DNA from: an uncultured Lysobacter sp.
Lineage (GTDB): Bacteria > Pseudomonadota > Gammaproteobacteria > Xanthomonadales > Xanthomonadaceae
DNA: 64,000 bases
Direction: 5' to 3'
Assembly: GCA_946480055.1 (NCBI GenBank)
Contig: CAMLID010000009.1
Coordinates: forward strand, 1-64,000
Shown in pieces: positions 18,290-26,949 of the stretch. The notes below the pieces were generated by a model. The model was not told the DNA's origin. It was given only the letters and a program-made list of their open reading frames with translations, and did no database searches. Both the position numbers and the translations under genes were made by a program. Every line of letters starts with the position of its first letter. Positions within the stretch are counted from its first letter, which is position 1.

Positions 18290-18612
18290 CACGGTTGCGG
18301 TTCGGGCGGGCTGCGATGCGGCCCCAAACCGCAAGGCTGCGGTTCGCGACGGCACCGCTACGGTAGGCAAGCGCATCGCTGCGGTTCAGGGCCGCAGCGG
18401 TGCGGTTCGGGTGGGCAGGGCTGCGGTTTGGGAGGGCATCGCTGCGGTTCGCACGGGCAACGGTGTGGATTTGATCCACAACGTTGCGGTGTGGATGGGC
18501 AGCGTTCCGGGTTAAAGCCGCAGCGCTGCGGTTTGGAAGCGCAGGGCTTCGGTGCGAATGGGCAGCGCTGCGGTTTTGCGGCGCAGGGGTGTGGAGTCAG
18601 TCCACAAGATGG
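18290..18612. repeat. Degenerate 21-bp tandem repeat (about 14 units) in the gap between cobS and the YceH-family gene
   Basis: The gap 18150-18708 has no recognised gene. Most of it is a repeat with period 21 and a core like GCAGCGCTGCGGTTTGGAAG. From about 18400 to 18600 the period is exact, while the bases between cores vary. Because 21 is a multiple of three, frames stay open on both strands. On the minus strand, a GTG-initiated frame at 18642-18358 encodes 94 residues in cysteine heptads of the form xxPQRCx (for example AKPQRCP, SKPQRCG, STPQRCG). On the plus strand, the frame reads as xxGQRCG-type heptads. No good ribosome binding site was seen for either. It may be a non-coding repeat or a small cysteine-rich repeat protein; I cannot decide which. 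Confidence 0.75.
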
Positions 18613-18708
18613 AGGTGCGGCGATGCGGTTCGCCGGGCTCACCGCATCTGCTTGCCGCTGGAAGCTTGCCGCCGGAAGCCGCGCCCAGGGCCTGAGCGCG
18701 GTGGAGGC

Positions 18709-19398
18709 TCAGGCGCCGACGGCGTCCAGGCGCGCTTCGAGTTCGGCGATCCGCGCTTCCAGGGCGGCCACGCGTTCGGCGAGCGCCGATCCGCCGCTGT
18801 CGCGACCGCCGCCTTCGTCGCCGCCCGAGTCGACGGCGTTCCAGACCGGTTCGCCGCTGAGCAGGTGGCCGTAGCGGTCTTCGCGCTGGCCGCTTTGGCG
18901 GCCGAGCAGGCGCACCAGCGGCGGCGCGTGCTGCGCGAGCCGTTCCAGCGCGTACTGCACGTCGCCGGTCGAATCGAACTTGGCCATGCGCTCGCTGCGC
19001 GTCAGCAGTTCGTTCAGGGTCTGCGGGCCGCGCAGCATCAGCAGCGCCAGCAGTGCGGTCTGCGGCCGGGTCAGGTCGAGCAGGGTGCCGGCGCGATGCG
19101 AGTAGCGCTCGGAGCGGCCGGTGTGCTGCGACTTCACCCAGCCGCGCGGTTCCAGCCGGCGCAGCACGTTGCCGACTTCGCCCTGTTCCAACTGCATCGT
19201 CGGCTCGCGCGCGGTCTTCTGGTTGCAGGCGACGACCACGGCGTTGAGCGTGAGCGGGTAGACGTCGGGCGTGGTCGCTTCCTTCTCGATCAGGCAGCCG
19301 ATGATGCGCGCCTCGACTACGTTGAGCAGCGGCGCGGGCGCGTCGTCGGCCGCGTGGCCGGATTCTGCGGAGGGGATGGAGCTGTCGATCTCGCTCAT
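18709..19398 (-). CDS. YceH family (DUF480) protein, 229 aa
   Basis: This is a winged-helix type protein of the DUF480/YceH family. The core has LLNVVEARIIGCLIEKEATT, TPDVYPLTLNAVVVACNQK, LEQGEVGNVLRRLEPRGWV, and LTRPQTALLALLMLRGPQT, all characteristic. The function of the family is not established; in E. coli yceH lies near the murein/fatty acid genes. Here the C-terminus carries a Gly-rich linker and a short coiled coil (VAALEARIAELEARLDAV). The start at 19398 follows an N-terminal acidic stretch. It is convergent with the cobalamin operon. Confidence 0.9.
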   Translation of the reverse strand: MSEIDSSIPSAESGHAADDAPAPLLNVVEARIIGCLIEKEATTPDVYPLTLNAVVVACNQKTAREPTMQLEQGEVGNVLRRLEPRGWVKSQHTGRSERYSHRAGTLLDLTRPQTALLALLMLRGPQTLNELLTRSERMAKFDSTGDVQYALERLAQHAPPLVRLLGRQSGQREDRYGHLLSGEPVWNAVDSGGDEGGGRDSGGSALAERVAALEARIAELEARLDAVGA

Positions 19399-19427
19399 GG
19401 TCGCTCGCTGTTGTTTCGGGAATGCGC

Positions 19428-21119
19428 TCAGACGAGCGTGGAGGACGGCGGCAGATGGCGCGCGCCGCGGTAGATCGGCGCGGCCATCACCATCTCGGCC
19501 AGGCTGTGGGCGAGCTCGCGTTCGGCCATCACCGCGCCGTCGGCGCCGTGTTCGATCAGGTGCCGGACTTCGTTGTCGCTGTGGGCGCGGGCGACGATGG
19601 TCAGGTCGGGCTTGATCGCGCGCAGTTTGGCGATGATCTCGCCGGCCTCCAGGGCCTGCGGGATCGCCAGCATCACCGTGGTCGCGCGCTCGGGCACCGC
19701 TTCAAGCAGCACGCGTTCGTTGACCGCGTTGCCGAGGATCGCCGGATGGCCGGCGGCGCGGGCCTTGGCGATCAGGCTGTCCTCGCCGTCGATGACCACC
19801 AGCGGGATGCGGTGTTCGGTCAGCAGCCGCGCCAGTTCGCTGCCGACACGGCCGTAGCCGATCAGGATCACGTGGTCGGCGATGTCCGGCGGCACCGGCG
19901 GCACCACCGGGTCGACCGCGGCTTCCTGCAGCGCCGCGGCTTCGCGCGCCTGCTTGCGATCCAGCCAGGCGAACAGCAGCGGGTTGACCACGATCGACAG
20001 CAGGGCGCCGGCCAGGATCAGGTCCTGGCCTTCCTGCGGCAGGATCTCCAACTGCAGGCCGAGGCCGGCGAGGATGAAGGAGAACTCGCCGATCTGGGCC
20101 AGGCTGGCCGAGATCATCAAGGCGGTGGGAGCGGCTTTGCCGAACGCGCGCACGATCGCATAGGCGGCGATCGACTTGCCGAGCACGATGATGGCGAAGG
20201 TCGCCAGCACCGGCAGGGGCTTTTCGACCAGGATCATCGGGTTGAACAGCATGCCGACCGAGACGAAGAACAGCACCGCGAACGCGTCGCGCATCGGCAG
20301 GGTTTCGTTGGCGGCCTGGTGGCTGAACTCGGATTCGTTGAGCAGCATGCCGGCGAAGAACGCGCCCAGCGCGAACGAGACCCCGAACAGCTCGGCCGAA
20401 CCGAACGCGACGCCGAGCGCGATCGCCAGCACGCACAGAGTGAACAGTTCGCGCGAGCCGGTGCCGGCGACGCGTTCCAGGATCCAGGGGATGACGCGGC
20501 GGCCGACGATCAGCATCACCGCGACGAAGGCGCCGACCTTGGCGAAGGTCTTGAACAGCGCCTCCCAGATCTCGCTGGCGTCGCCCGCCTCGCCCTTGAT
20601 CACGCCGGCCAGGGCCGGCAGCAGCACCAGGGCCAGCACCATCGCCAGGTCCTCGACGATCAGCCAGCCGACCGCGATCCGGCCCTTGACGGTCTCGACC
20701 AGGCGCCGTTCCTCCAGCGCGCGCAGCAGCACCACGGTACTGGCGACCGACAGCGCCAGGCCGAACACGATGCCGGCGCCGTGCGACCAGCCCAGGAACC
20801 GTGCCAGGCCCCAGCCCATCGCCGCCGCGACCGCGATCTGGACCACCGCGCCGGGCAGGGCGATCGCCCTCACCGCGAGCAGGTCGCGCATCGAGAAGTG
20901 CAGGCCGACGCCGAACATCAGCAGGATCACGCCGATCTCGGCCAGCTGCGGCGCCAGGGTCTGGTCGCCAACGAAGCCGGGCGTGAAGGGGCCGGCGATG
21001 ATGCCTGCGATCAGATAGCCCACCAGCGGCGACAAACGCAGGCGTTGCGCCAGCGCGCCGAAGATGAAAGCCAGGACGAAACCGGCTACGAGGATCGCGA
21101 TCAGGGAGGTGTGATGCAT
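19428..21119 (-). CDS. ybaL: Monovalent cation:proton antiporter with TrkA-N domain (KefB/YbaL type), 563 aa
   Basis: The N-terminal about 380 residues form a CPA2-family antiporter with about 12 hydrophobic segments, including RLSPLVGYLIAGIIAGPFTPGF and LAEIGVILLMFGVGLHFS, both hallmark motifs of this family. A cytoplasmic RCK/TrkA-N domain follows with the Rossmann motif VILIGYGRVGSELARLL. The domain order and sequence fit YbaL-like proteins better than glutathione-gated KefB/KefC, though the ion is not determined by the sequence. It likely sits in the inner membrane and responds to a nucleotide bound to the RCK domain. The YceH-family gene follows 29 bp downstream on the same strand and may be cotranscribed. 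Confidence 0.88.
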   Translation of the reverse strand: MHHTSLIAILVAGFVLAFIFGALAQRLRLSPLVGYLIAGIIAGPFTPGFVGDQTLAPQLAEIGVILLMFGVGLHFSMRDLLAVRAIALPGAVVQIAVAAAMGWGLARFLGWSHGAGIVFGLALSVASTVVLLRALEERRLVETVKGRIAVGWLIVEDLAMVLALVLLPALAGVIKGEAGDASEIWEALFKTFAKVGAFVAVMLIVGRRVIPWILERVAGTGSRELFTLCVLAIALGVAFGSAELFGVSFALGAFFAGMLLNESEFSHQAANETLPMRDAFAVLFFVSVGMLFNPMILVEKPLPVLATFAIIVLGKSIAAYAIVRAFGKAAPTALMISASLAQIGEFSFILAGLGLQLEILPQEGQDLILAGALLSIVVNPLLFAWLDRKQAREAAALQEAAVDPVVPPVPPDIADHVILIGYGRVGSELARLLTEHRIPLVVIDGEDSLIAKARAAGHPAILGNAVNERVLLEAVPERATTVMLAIPQALEAGEIIAKLRAIKPDLTIVARAHSDNEVRHLIEHGADGAVMAERELAHSLAEMVMAAPIYRGARHLPPSSTLV

Positions 21120-21458
21120 CGGGTCTCCTGTCGTGTCGGCTTTTAAGGATGTGGGCCGCTATCCGCGGATGCAAGCCGCGCGGTTTGCCGCAATCCTGCC
21201 GAATGTGGCCGCGAAGGCGACGAAAACGGCCGGTTTCCGGCTGCGGCAACGATCCGGCCGGCCGTCGTCAGGGCGCCGGGACCGGGGGCGCATGCCGCGC
21301 AGCGGCCCTGGCGGAGGCGGTCGGCGGCCGCCGAATCCGCTGCTCGGAGCGGCCCGGATCGGTCGGAAGCGGTCGGGCGCGGTCGGATTTGGCATCCGTG
21401 GCGGCATCGACGCAGATCGCGCGGGCGGCTGCGGCCTTCGGCCCGCTACACTATGCGC
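21120..21458. other. Divergent intergenic region, no gene seen
   Basis: About 340 bp of high-GC sequence lies between the divergent antiporter and ABC-F genes. It contains repeated CGGTCGG/CGGTCGGAAGCGGTCGGG-type runs around 21355-21390 but no convincing open frame, RNA or palindrome. It should hold two promoters. Confidence 0.4.
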
Positions 21459-23327
21459 ATGATTGCCTTCCGTGATTTCGCCCTTCGGCGCGGCGAACGC
21501 CTGCTCCTGTCCAAAGTCGACCTGACCCTGCAAGCGGGGTGGCGGATCGGCGTGATCGGCCGTAACGGCACCGGCAAGTCCTCGCTGTTCGCAGCGATCC
21601 AGGGCGAGCTCGAGTCCGACCTGGGCAACCTCGACATGCCCAGCCGCGTGCGCATGGCCAGCGTGGCCCAGGAAACCCCGGCCCTGGACGACCCGGCGCT
21701 GGACTTCGTCCTGTCCGGCGACGCCACCGTGTACTCGGTGCTGATGGCCGAGCGCGCCGCGGTCGAGCGCGAGGACTGGGAAGCCGTGGCCGAGGCCCAC
21801 CACCGCCTGGAAGAACTCAACGGCTACGACGCCACCGCGCGCGCCGGCAAGCTGCTGCACGGCCTGGGCTTCTCGCCCGATACCCACGAACGCGCGGTCA
21901 AGGAATTCTCCGGCGGCTGGCGCGTGCGCCTGAACCTGGCGCGCGCGCTGATGACGCCGTCGGACCTGCTGCTGCTGGACGAACCCACCAACCACCTCGA
22001 CCTCGACGCGGTGCTGTGGCTGGAACAGTGGCTGCTCAAGTACCCGGGCACCTTGATGCTGATCTCGCACGATCGCGAGTTCCTGGACGAGGTCACCACC
22101 CATACCCTGCATCTGCACGACGGCAAGGCCAAGCTCTACACCGGCGACTACACCGCGTTCGAGCGCCAGCGCGCCGAGCATCTGCGCCTGCAGCAGATCA
22201 CCCACGAGAAGGCCCAGGCCGAGCGCGCTCACCTGCAGAGCTTCATCGACCGCTTCAGCGCCAGCGCGGCCAAGGCCAAGCAGGCGCAGTCGCGGGTCAA
22301 GCGCCTGGCCAAGATGGCCGGCACCGAGGCGGTGCGCGCCGAGCGCGCGCTGCGCATCGATTTCCCCGAGCCGGTGAAGCTGCCGCACGCGCTGCTGCGC
22401 CTGATGCACGCCGACTGCGGCTACGGCTCGCATACCGTGCTCAACCAGGTCGGCTTCATCCTCGAAGCCGGCGACCGGGTCGCGTTGCTGGGCCCGAACG
22501 GCGCCGGCAAGTCGACCCTGGTCAAGTCGCTGGTCGGCGAACTGGAACTGCTCAGCGGCGAGCGCGGCGGCCACCCGGACCTGCGCATCGGCTACTTCGC
22601 CCAGCACACGGTCGAATCGCTGCGCGAGGGCACCACCGCGATCGACCACCTGGCCGATATCGCGCCCGGCGTCGCCACCCAGCAGCTGCGCGATTTCCTC
22701 GGCAAGTGGAATTTCCCCGGCGACCGCGCGTTCGAAAAGGTCGATTCGTTCTCCGGCGGCGAACGCGCGCGTCTGGCGTTGGCGATGATCGCCTGGCGTC
22801 GGCCGAACGTGCTGTTGCTGGACGAACCGACCAACCACTTGGACCTGGACATGCGCGAGGCCCTGGCCGAGGCGCTCAGCGACTTCGCCGGCGCGATCGT
22901 GCTGGTCTCGCACGACCGCCACCTGATCGGCCTGGTCTGCGAAACCTTCTGGCGCGTCGCCGACGGCGTCGCCCAGCCCTTCGACGGCGACCTCGACGCC
23001 TATGCGGTATGGCTGCGCACCCGCGACAGCAGCAACGACGGCAAGGCCGCGGCCAAGGCCATCGCCGCGGCCGCGTCGACCGTGGTGCCGGCGGCGGCGC
23101 CGACCAAGCCGCGCGCCAAGGTCAATCCGCACAAGCTGGCCCAGGCCGAAGCGCGCGTGGCCGAGCTGGAATCCAAGCTGCATACCCTGGACATGGATCT
23201 GGCCGACCCGACCAAGTACGCCGGCGGCGGCGACAACGCGGCCGAACTGGCGCGCAAGCGCGACGCGGTGGCGGCGGAACTGGCCCAGGCCGAGGCGGAG
23301 TGGCTGGCGCTGTACGACGCGGCTTGA
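21459..23327 (+). CDS. ABC-F family ATPase, YheS-like, 622 aa
   Basis: This is a soluble twin-ATPase of the ABC-F family, whose members bind ribosomes and affect translation. The first cassette has Walker A GRNGTGKSS, signature FSGGWRVRLNLARAL and Walker B LLLLDEPTNHLD. The second has GPNGAGKST, FSGGERARLALAM and LLLDEPTNHLD. Between them is the long charged linker typical of the family, and the C-terminus has a predicted coiled coil (KLAQAEARVAELESKLHTL). The N-terminus MIAFRDFALRRGERLLL aligns with E. coli YheS, so the ATG at 21459 is preferred over the one at 21453. No membrane segments are present, so it is not a transporter. Confidence 0.92.
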   Translation: MIAFRDFALRRGERLLLSKVDLTLQAGWRIGVIGRNGTGKSSLFAAIQGELESDLGNLDMPSRVRMASVAQETPALDDPALDFVLSGDATVYSVLMAERAAVEREDWEAVAEAHHRLEELNGYDATARAGKLLHGLGFSPDTHERAVKEFSGGWRVRLNLARALMTPSDLLLLDEPTNHLDLDAVLWLEQWLLKYPGTLMLISHDREFLDEVTTHTLHLHDGKAKLYTGDYTAFERQRAEHLRLQQITHEKAQAERAHLQSFIDRFSASAAKAKQAQSRVKRLAKMAGTEAVRAERALRIDFPEPVKLPHALLRLMHADCGYGSHTVLNQVGFILEAGDRVALLGPNGAGKSTLVKSLVGELELLSGERGGHPDLRIGYFAQHTVESLREGTTAIDHLADIAPGVATQQLRDFLGKWNFPGDRAFEKVDSFSGGERARLALAMIAWRRPNVLLLDEPTNHLDLDMREALAEALSDFAGAIVLVSHDRHLIGLVCETFWRVADGVAQPFDGDLDAYAVWLRTRDSSNDGKAAAKAIAAAASTVVPAAAPTKPRAKVNPHKLAQAEARVAELESKLHTLDMDLADPTKYAGGGDNAAELARKRDAVAAELAQAEAEWLALYDAA

Positions 23328-23376
23328 GTTTCGCCGACGCTTCGATATTGGACGCCAGGAGGCCGCCTCCGCTTTC

Positions 23377-23850
23377 TGTGGGAGCGGCGTAAGCCGCGAT
23401 CGGCGGCCCTCGGCCGCGTCGGCTCCTTCGATCGCTCCGCTCTCGCTTTGGGGTAGGAGCGGCGTGAGCCGCGACCGTGAACTTCCCTTGCCGGCGATGG
23501 TTTCGCTTCCGGTCTCCTTCTGCTTTCTGTGGGAGCGGCGTAAGCCGCGATCGCGAACGCTCGGCCGCGCCTGCTCCGGTTGCTTTGGGGTAGGAGCGGC
23601 GTGAGCCGCGACCGCGAGCTTCGCTTGCCGGCGAAGGCTCCGCTTCGGGTCTGCTTCGGCTCTCTGTAGGAGCGGCGTGAGCCGCGACCGCGAGCTTCGC
23701 TTGCCGGCGAAGGCTTAGCTTCGGGTCTGCTTCGGCTCTCTGTGGGAGCGGCGTGAGCCGCGATCGCGAGCTTCGCTTGCCGGCGAAGGCTTCGCTTCGG
23801 GTCTGCTTCGGCTCTCTGTGGGAGCGGCGTGAGCCGCGATCGCGAACTCC
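23377..23850 (+). repeat. Direct array of seven palindromic elements
   Basis: Seven copies of the element TGTRGGAGCGGCGTRAGCCG (continuing CGAYCG) lie in the same orientation at about 23377, 23453, 23529, 23590, 23665, 23741 and 23817. Each forms a hairpin GCGGC-GTRA-GCCGC. The last three units are spaced about 76 bp and share the intervening sequence (CGCGAGCTTCGCTTGCCGGC and on), so they arose by tandem duplication; spacing between earlier units is 61-76 bp. The same element occurs, mostly as inverted pairs, elsewhere in the window. Confidence 0.9.
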
Positions 23851-23876
23851 GAGGTTCTGCGATGGCTTGGGTTCTT

Positions 23877-23960
23877 TATAGAAGCAAAAGCTTCCGCCCG
23901 CTGCGCGAGCGGGTCACTTTCTCTTGCTAGCCCAAGAGAAAGTAACCAAAGAGAAGGGCT
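23877..23960. repeat. Inverted-repeat intergenic segment
   Basis: An 11-bp perfect stem, ACTTTCTCTTG (23916-23926) with CAAGAGAAAGT (23933-23943), lies in a segment reading AAGCTTCCGCCCGCTGCGCG and GAAAGTAACCAAAGAGAAGG. From memory, this type of segment recurs between genes in Lysobacter and other xanthomonads, where it is often called as a spurious small gene. No T run follows, so it is not a standard terminator. Confidence 0.55.
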
Positions 23961-24113
23961 TGCCTTGACAACCCTCCCGTGCGAGCTCGGTGCTTGCACG
24001 GGGATTTTTCGACGGGACATCCCTGTCCCTTCGAAAAACGGCGCGCCTCCTGCGCGCCGCCCTTCGGGTCTACGGGTGTTCGTCGTGGTTCGGGGCTATG
24101 GATTTCAATGCCG

Positions 24114-24210
<97 letters not shown>

Positions 24211-24267
24211 GGCGATGTCCGGCGCAATGGCGGTCGTTCCGGCGTCGCCGCGTCGGGACTCAGTGCC

Positions 24268-26364
24268 TCACTGCAAACGCACTTCCAGATCGCGCCTCGC
24301 CGCCGCCACATTGCCGCTGTAATCCTTGGCGGTGATGCGCAGCGTGTAATTCCCCGGCGGCAGTTCGGTCGGCGTCCACAGGCCGGGCATGAGCCGGCCG
24401 TCGCGCGCGGTGTTGGTCAGCACGTAGCGGAAGCGCGTGATCGCGCTGCCGTGCACGGTGACGCCGCTGCCGTCGGCGTAGATGACCTGGACCGCCTCGT
24501 CTTCCGACGGCATGCGGTCGAACTGCAGGTTGGTGCGCGGGCTTTCGTAGCCCGGCAGCGGGGCGCCGGCCGCGTCCAGCCATTGGTAGCCCAGCGAATA
24601 CAGGCCGAGCCGGCGTCGCGCCTGGTTGCGATCGACCTGGTCCCAGGCATCGACCACGATCTGCACCCCCGGCAATCCGCGCGAAACCAGCACGCGGTTC
24701 TGCTCGCGTTGCTCCAGCGGTTGGGCCGCGTCGTCGAGCAGGGCCACGCGCTCGATCTGCGGCGCGTGCTTATCGGCGTAGCCGACGAAGCCCAGGGTGA
24801 TCGCGTTGCGCTGGTAGCCGCTGGCGCCGACCACCAGGTGCACGTGCGCCATCGGATTGATCGTGCCCAGTGCGTCGCCGACGCGGAAACGGGTGCCGCG
24901 CAGGACCCGGATGCGCTCGGGTTTACCGTCGTCGCCGAGGACCGGATGGAAGCGGCTGGGGTCGAGCGAATTGCCTTGCGGATCGCGGCCGACGCGCATG
25001 TGGATGTAGCTCAGCGTGTCGAGGGACATGCCTTCGCCGAGCGCGCCCAGGCCCCAGGTTCCGTTGGGGCTGCTGAGCTTGGCATCGGCGATCGCGAGCA
25101 CGCGCTGGCCGACGTCGCCGGCGATGTCGAGGCCGTCGTGCAGATGGTGGCGGGCCTCGCCGTTGCCGTCGCCACGCACTTCGGCCAGGGTGCCGACCAC
25201 TTCGTGCCAGCCGTCCTGCGGCGCCAGCGGCCAACGGCCTTCGCTGCGCGGCAGCGGATTCTGCGGCGAGGGGCCGACCGCGGCGAGCGTCGCCGCGCTG
25301 CCGGCCGCGACCGGTGCGATCCGGTGCACGCGATAACCCTGCGCATCGGCGACGTAGAGCGCGCCGTCGGGCGCCAGCGCCAGCGCCGACGGGCGCGCGA
25401 GGCGCTGCTCGGTGGTCGCGCCGGTGATGGTGCGCACGCTGCGGTCTAGGCCGATCTGGAGCACGCGCCCGCGCGCCATCTCGCCGACGTAGATCACGCC
25501 GTCGTGGGTGACGGCCAGGCTCAGCGGGCGCCGCATCGCGTCCGGCGGATCTTCCTGCATGCCTCGCAACACGGTGCTGACCGCGCCGTCGAGCCCGATG
25601 CGACGGATCGCGTTGTTGCGCAGGTCGGCGACCAGCACGCGGCCGTGCCGGTCCAGCACCAGCGCGGTCGGCGTGTCGAAGCGCGCCAGCGCGGCGGGAC
25701 CGTCCTGGTAGCCCGGCCGCTCGCCGCCGGCGAGCGTGCGCACCTGGCCGTCGTTGCCGATCACGCGGATGCGGTCGTTGTAGGTGTCGGCGACGTAGAC
25801 CCGACCCTGCGCATCCACGGCCACGCCGGTGGGACCGTTGAAGCGGGCCTGCGCGGCGGGACCGTCGAGGTAGCCGGCGCTGCCGTCGCCGGCCAGGGTG
25901 CTGACCACGCCCTGCGGGCTGAGCTTGCGGATCGCGTGGTTGCCGGTGTCGGCGATATAGAGATTGCCGGCCGCGTCCAGGGCCATGCCCGAGGGCGTAT
26001 TGAAGGCCGCGGCAGCGCCGTTGCCGTCGCGGAAGCCCTCGCTCGATCCGGCCAGGCTGATCACGCTGCCGTCGGCGCGGATCGCGCGGATGCGGTTGTT
26101 GTCGCCGGCATCGGCCACGTACAGGGTGCCGTCGCGGCCCAGGGCCAGGCCGTAGGGGTCGGCGAAGCGCGCCTGCGCCGCGAGGCCGTCGCGCAAGCCG
26201 AGCACGCCGTCGCCGGCGCGCAGTTGCAGCTGCCCGGCCCAGCCTAGCGGGGTAGCCTGCGGCCCGGCGGGTTTGCGCGGGATGCCGGGTTCGAGCACGA
26301 AAGTGGCGGCCAAAGCGGCGGCGGTGAGGGCGACAGCCAGCCCCAGCCAGAGATTTCGGGTCAT
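24268..26364 (-). CDS. NHL-repeat beta-propeller fused to an M23-like peptidase domain, 698 aa
   Basis: An N-terminal membrane anchor or signal covers residues 5-25. Residues about 55-350 contain six NHL-type blades, each with patterns such as LYVADAGDNNRIRAI, LYIADTGNHAIRKL, VYVADTYNDRIRVI and LYVADAQGYRVHRI, which should form a periplasmic propeller. The region 400-520 looks like a LytM/M23 peptidase: H409 and D413 in HLHDGLDIAGDVGQRVLAIA, H455 in SYIHMRVG, and H507/H509 in PMAHVHLVVG match the metal and catalytic histidine pattern HxxxD...H...HxH. The last 180 residues look like a beta-sandwich (NYTLRITAKDYSGNV). The substrate is unknown; cell-wall or secreted peptide processing is possible. 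I inferred the peptidase part from motifs alone. Confidence 0.8.
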   Translation of the reverse strand: MTRNLWLGLAVALTAAALAATFVLEPGIPRKPAGPQATPLGWAGQLQLRAGDGVLGLRDGLAAQARFADPYGLALGRDGTLYVADAGDNNRIRAIRADGSVISLAGSSEGFRDGNGAAAAFNTPSGMALDAAGNLYIADTGNHAIRKLSPQGVVSTLAGDGSAGYLDGPAAQARFNGPTGVAVDAQGRVYVADTYNDRIRVIGNDGQVRTLAGGERPGYQDGPAALARFDTPTALVLDRHGRVLVADLRNNAIRRIGLDGAVSTVLRGMQEDPPDAMRRPLSLAVTHDGVIYVGEMARGRVLQIGLDRSVRTITGATTEQRLARPSALALAPDGALYVADAQGYRVHRIAPVAAGSAATLAAVGPSPQNPLPRSEGRWPLAPQDGWHEVVGTLAEVRGDGNGEARHHLHDGLDIAGDVGQRVLAIADAKLSSPNGTWGLGALGEGMSLDTLSYIHMRVGRDPQGNSLDPSRFHPVLGDDGKPERIRVLRGTRFRVGDALGTINPMAHVHLVVGASGYQRNAITLGFVGYADKHAPQIERVALLDDAAQPLEQREQNRVLVSRGLPGVQIVVDAWDQVDRNQARRRLGLYSLGYQWLDAAGAPLPGYESPRTNLQFDRMPSEDEAVQVIYADGSGVTVHGSAITRFRYVLTNTARDGRLMPGLWTPTELPPGNYTLRITAKDYSGNVAAARRDLEVRLQ

Positions 26365-26549
26365 GCGGTTCCTGGTTGCGACGGCCGCGCGCGCGGGGCG
26401 GGGCCTTGAGCGAACCCGATTCTAACTAACCCGCTCTAACTAACCCGCTCTAGCGGCGCCGGCGGTGTCGGGCCGACCGGTCCAGCGCTTGCATCGGCAG
26501 CGTCCGGCCCCACACTGTGAGCCTACGTCGTTAAGAACCCAGCGTTTCC

Positions 26550-26876
26550 ATGCCCATCTACGCCTTCCAGTGCAGCGCCTGCGAGCACGCGTTCGACCGC
26601 CTGCAGAAGCTGTCCGACGCCGACCCCAGCATCTGCCCGTCCTGCGGCGCGGAGGCGGTGAGCCGTCAGCTCACCGCGCCGCAGTTCCGCCTGGCCGGCG
26701 GCGGCTGGTACGAGACCGATTTCAAGAAGGACGGCGACAAGAAGCGCAACCTGGCCGATGCCGGCGGTTCGAGCGGGGCTAGCGATTCGGGGGCGGCCAA
26801 GCCGGCCGAGACCAAGGCCGAGCCGGCCAAGAGCGAACCCAAGCCGGCCGCCAAAGCCGCCGCCTCCGGCGATTAA
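26550..26876 (+). CDS. FmdB family zinc ribbon protein, 108 aa
   Basis: The N-terminal 40 residues form a putative zinc ribbon: MPIYAFQCSACEHAFDRLQK with CSAC, then ICPSCGAEAVSRQL with CPSC. This is the FmdB (CxxC...CxxC) regulatory-protein family, of uncertain function. The C-terminal half is a low-complexity Lys/Ala/Glu/Pro/Ser tail. In related bacteria this gene is commonly found just upstream of aspS; here a DUF3011 gene on the opposite strand lies between them. Confidence 0.88.
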   Translation: MPIYAFQCSACEHAFDRLQKLSDADPSICPSCGAEAVSRQLTAPQFRLAGGGWYETDFKKDGDKKRNLADAGGSSGASDSGAAKPAETKAEPAKSEPKPAAKAAASGD

Positions 26877-26910
26877 TCCTGGGCGCCTGATCCTGCGATC
26901 GCAGGGTCGA

Positions 26911-26943
26911 TCGCGACGGGCACCGTAGCGGCGCCCGTCGCGA
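26911..26943. terminator. Hairpin between convergent fmdB-like and DUF3011 genes
   Basis: An 11-bp perfect stem, TCGCGACGGGC (26911-26921) with GCCCGTCGCGA (26933-26943), lies between the two convergent stops at 26876 and 26950. It is suited to act as a bidirectional terminator, although there is no T run. Confidence 0.5.
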
Positions 26944-26949
26944 CGACGA

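Noticed and set aside
18260..18874. Plus-strand 204-codon frame through the 21-bp repeat
   Set aside because: Its second half is antisense to the YceH-family gene and no ribosome binding site was seen. I kept the repeat as a DNA feature and described both frames there.
23377..23850. CRISPR-like look of regularly spaced repeats
   Set aside because: The repeats are hairpin elements of the dispersed family; the spacers are related to each other rather than unique, and there are no cas genes.
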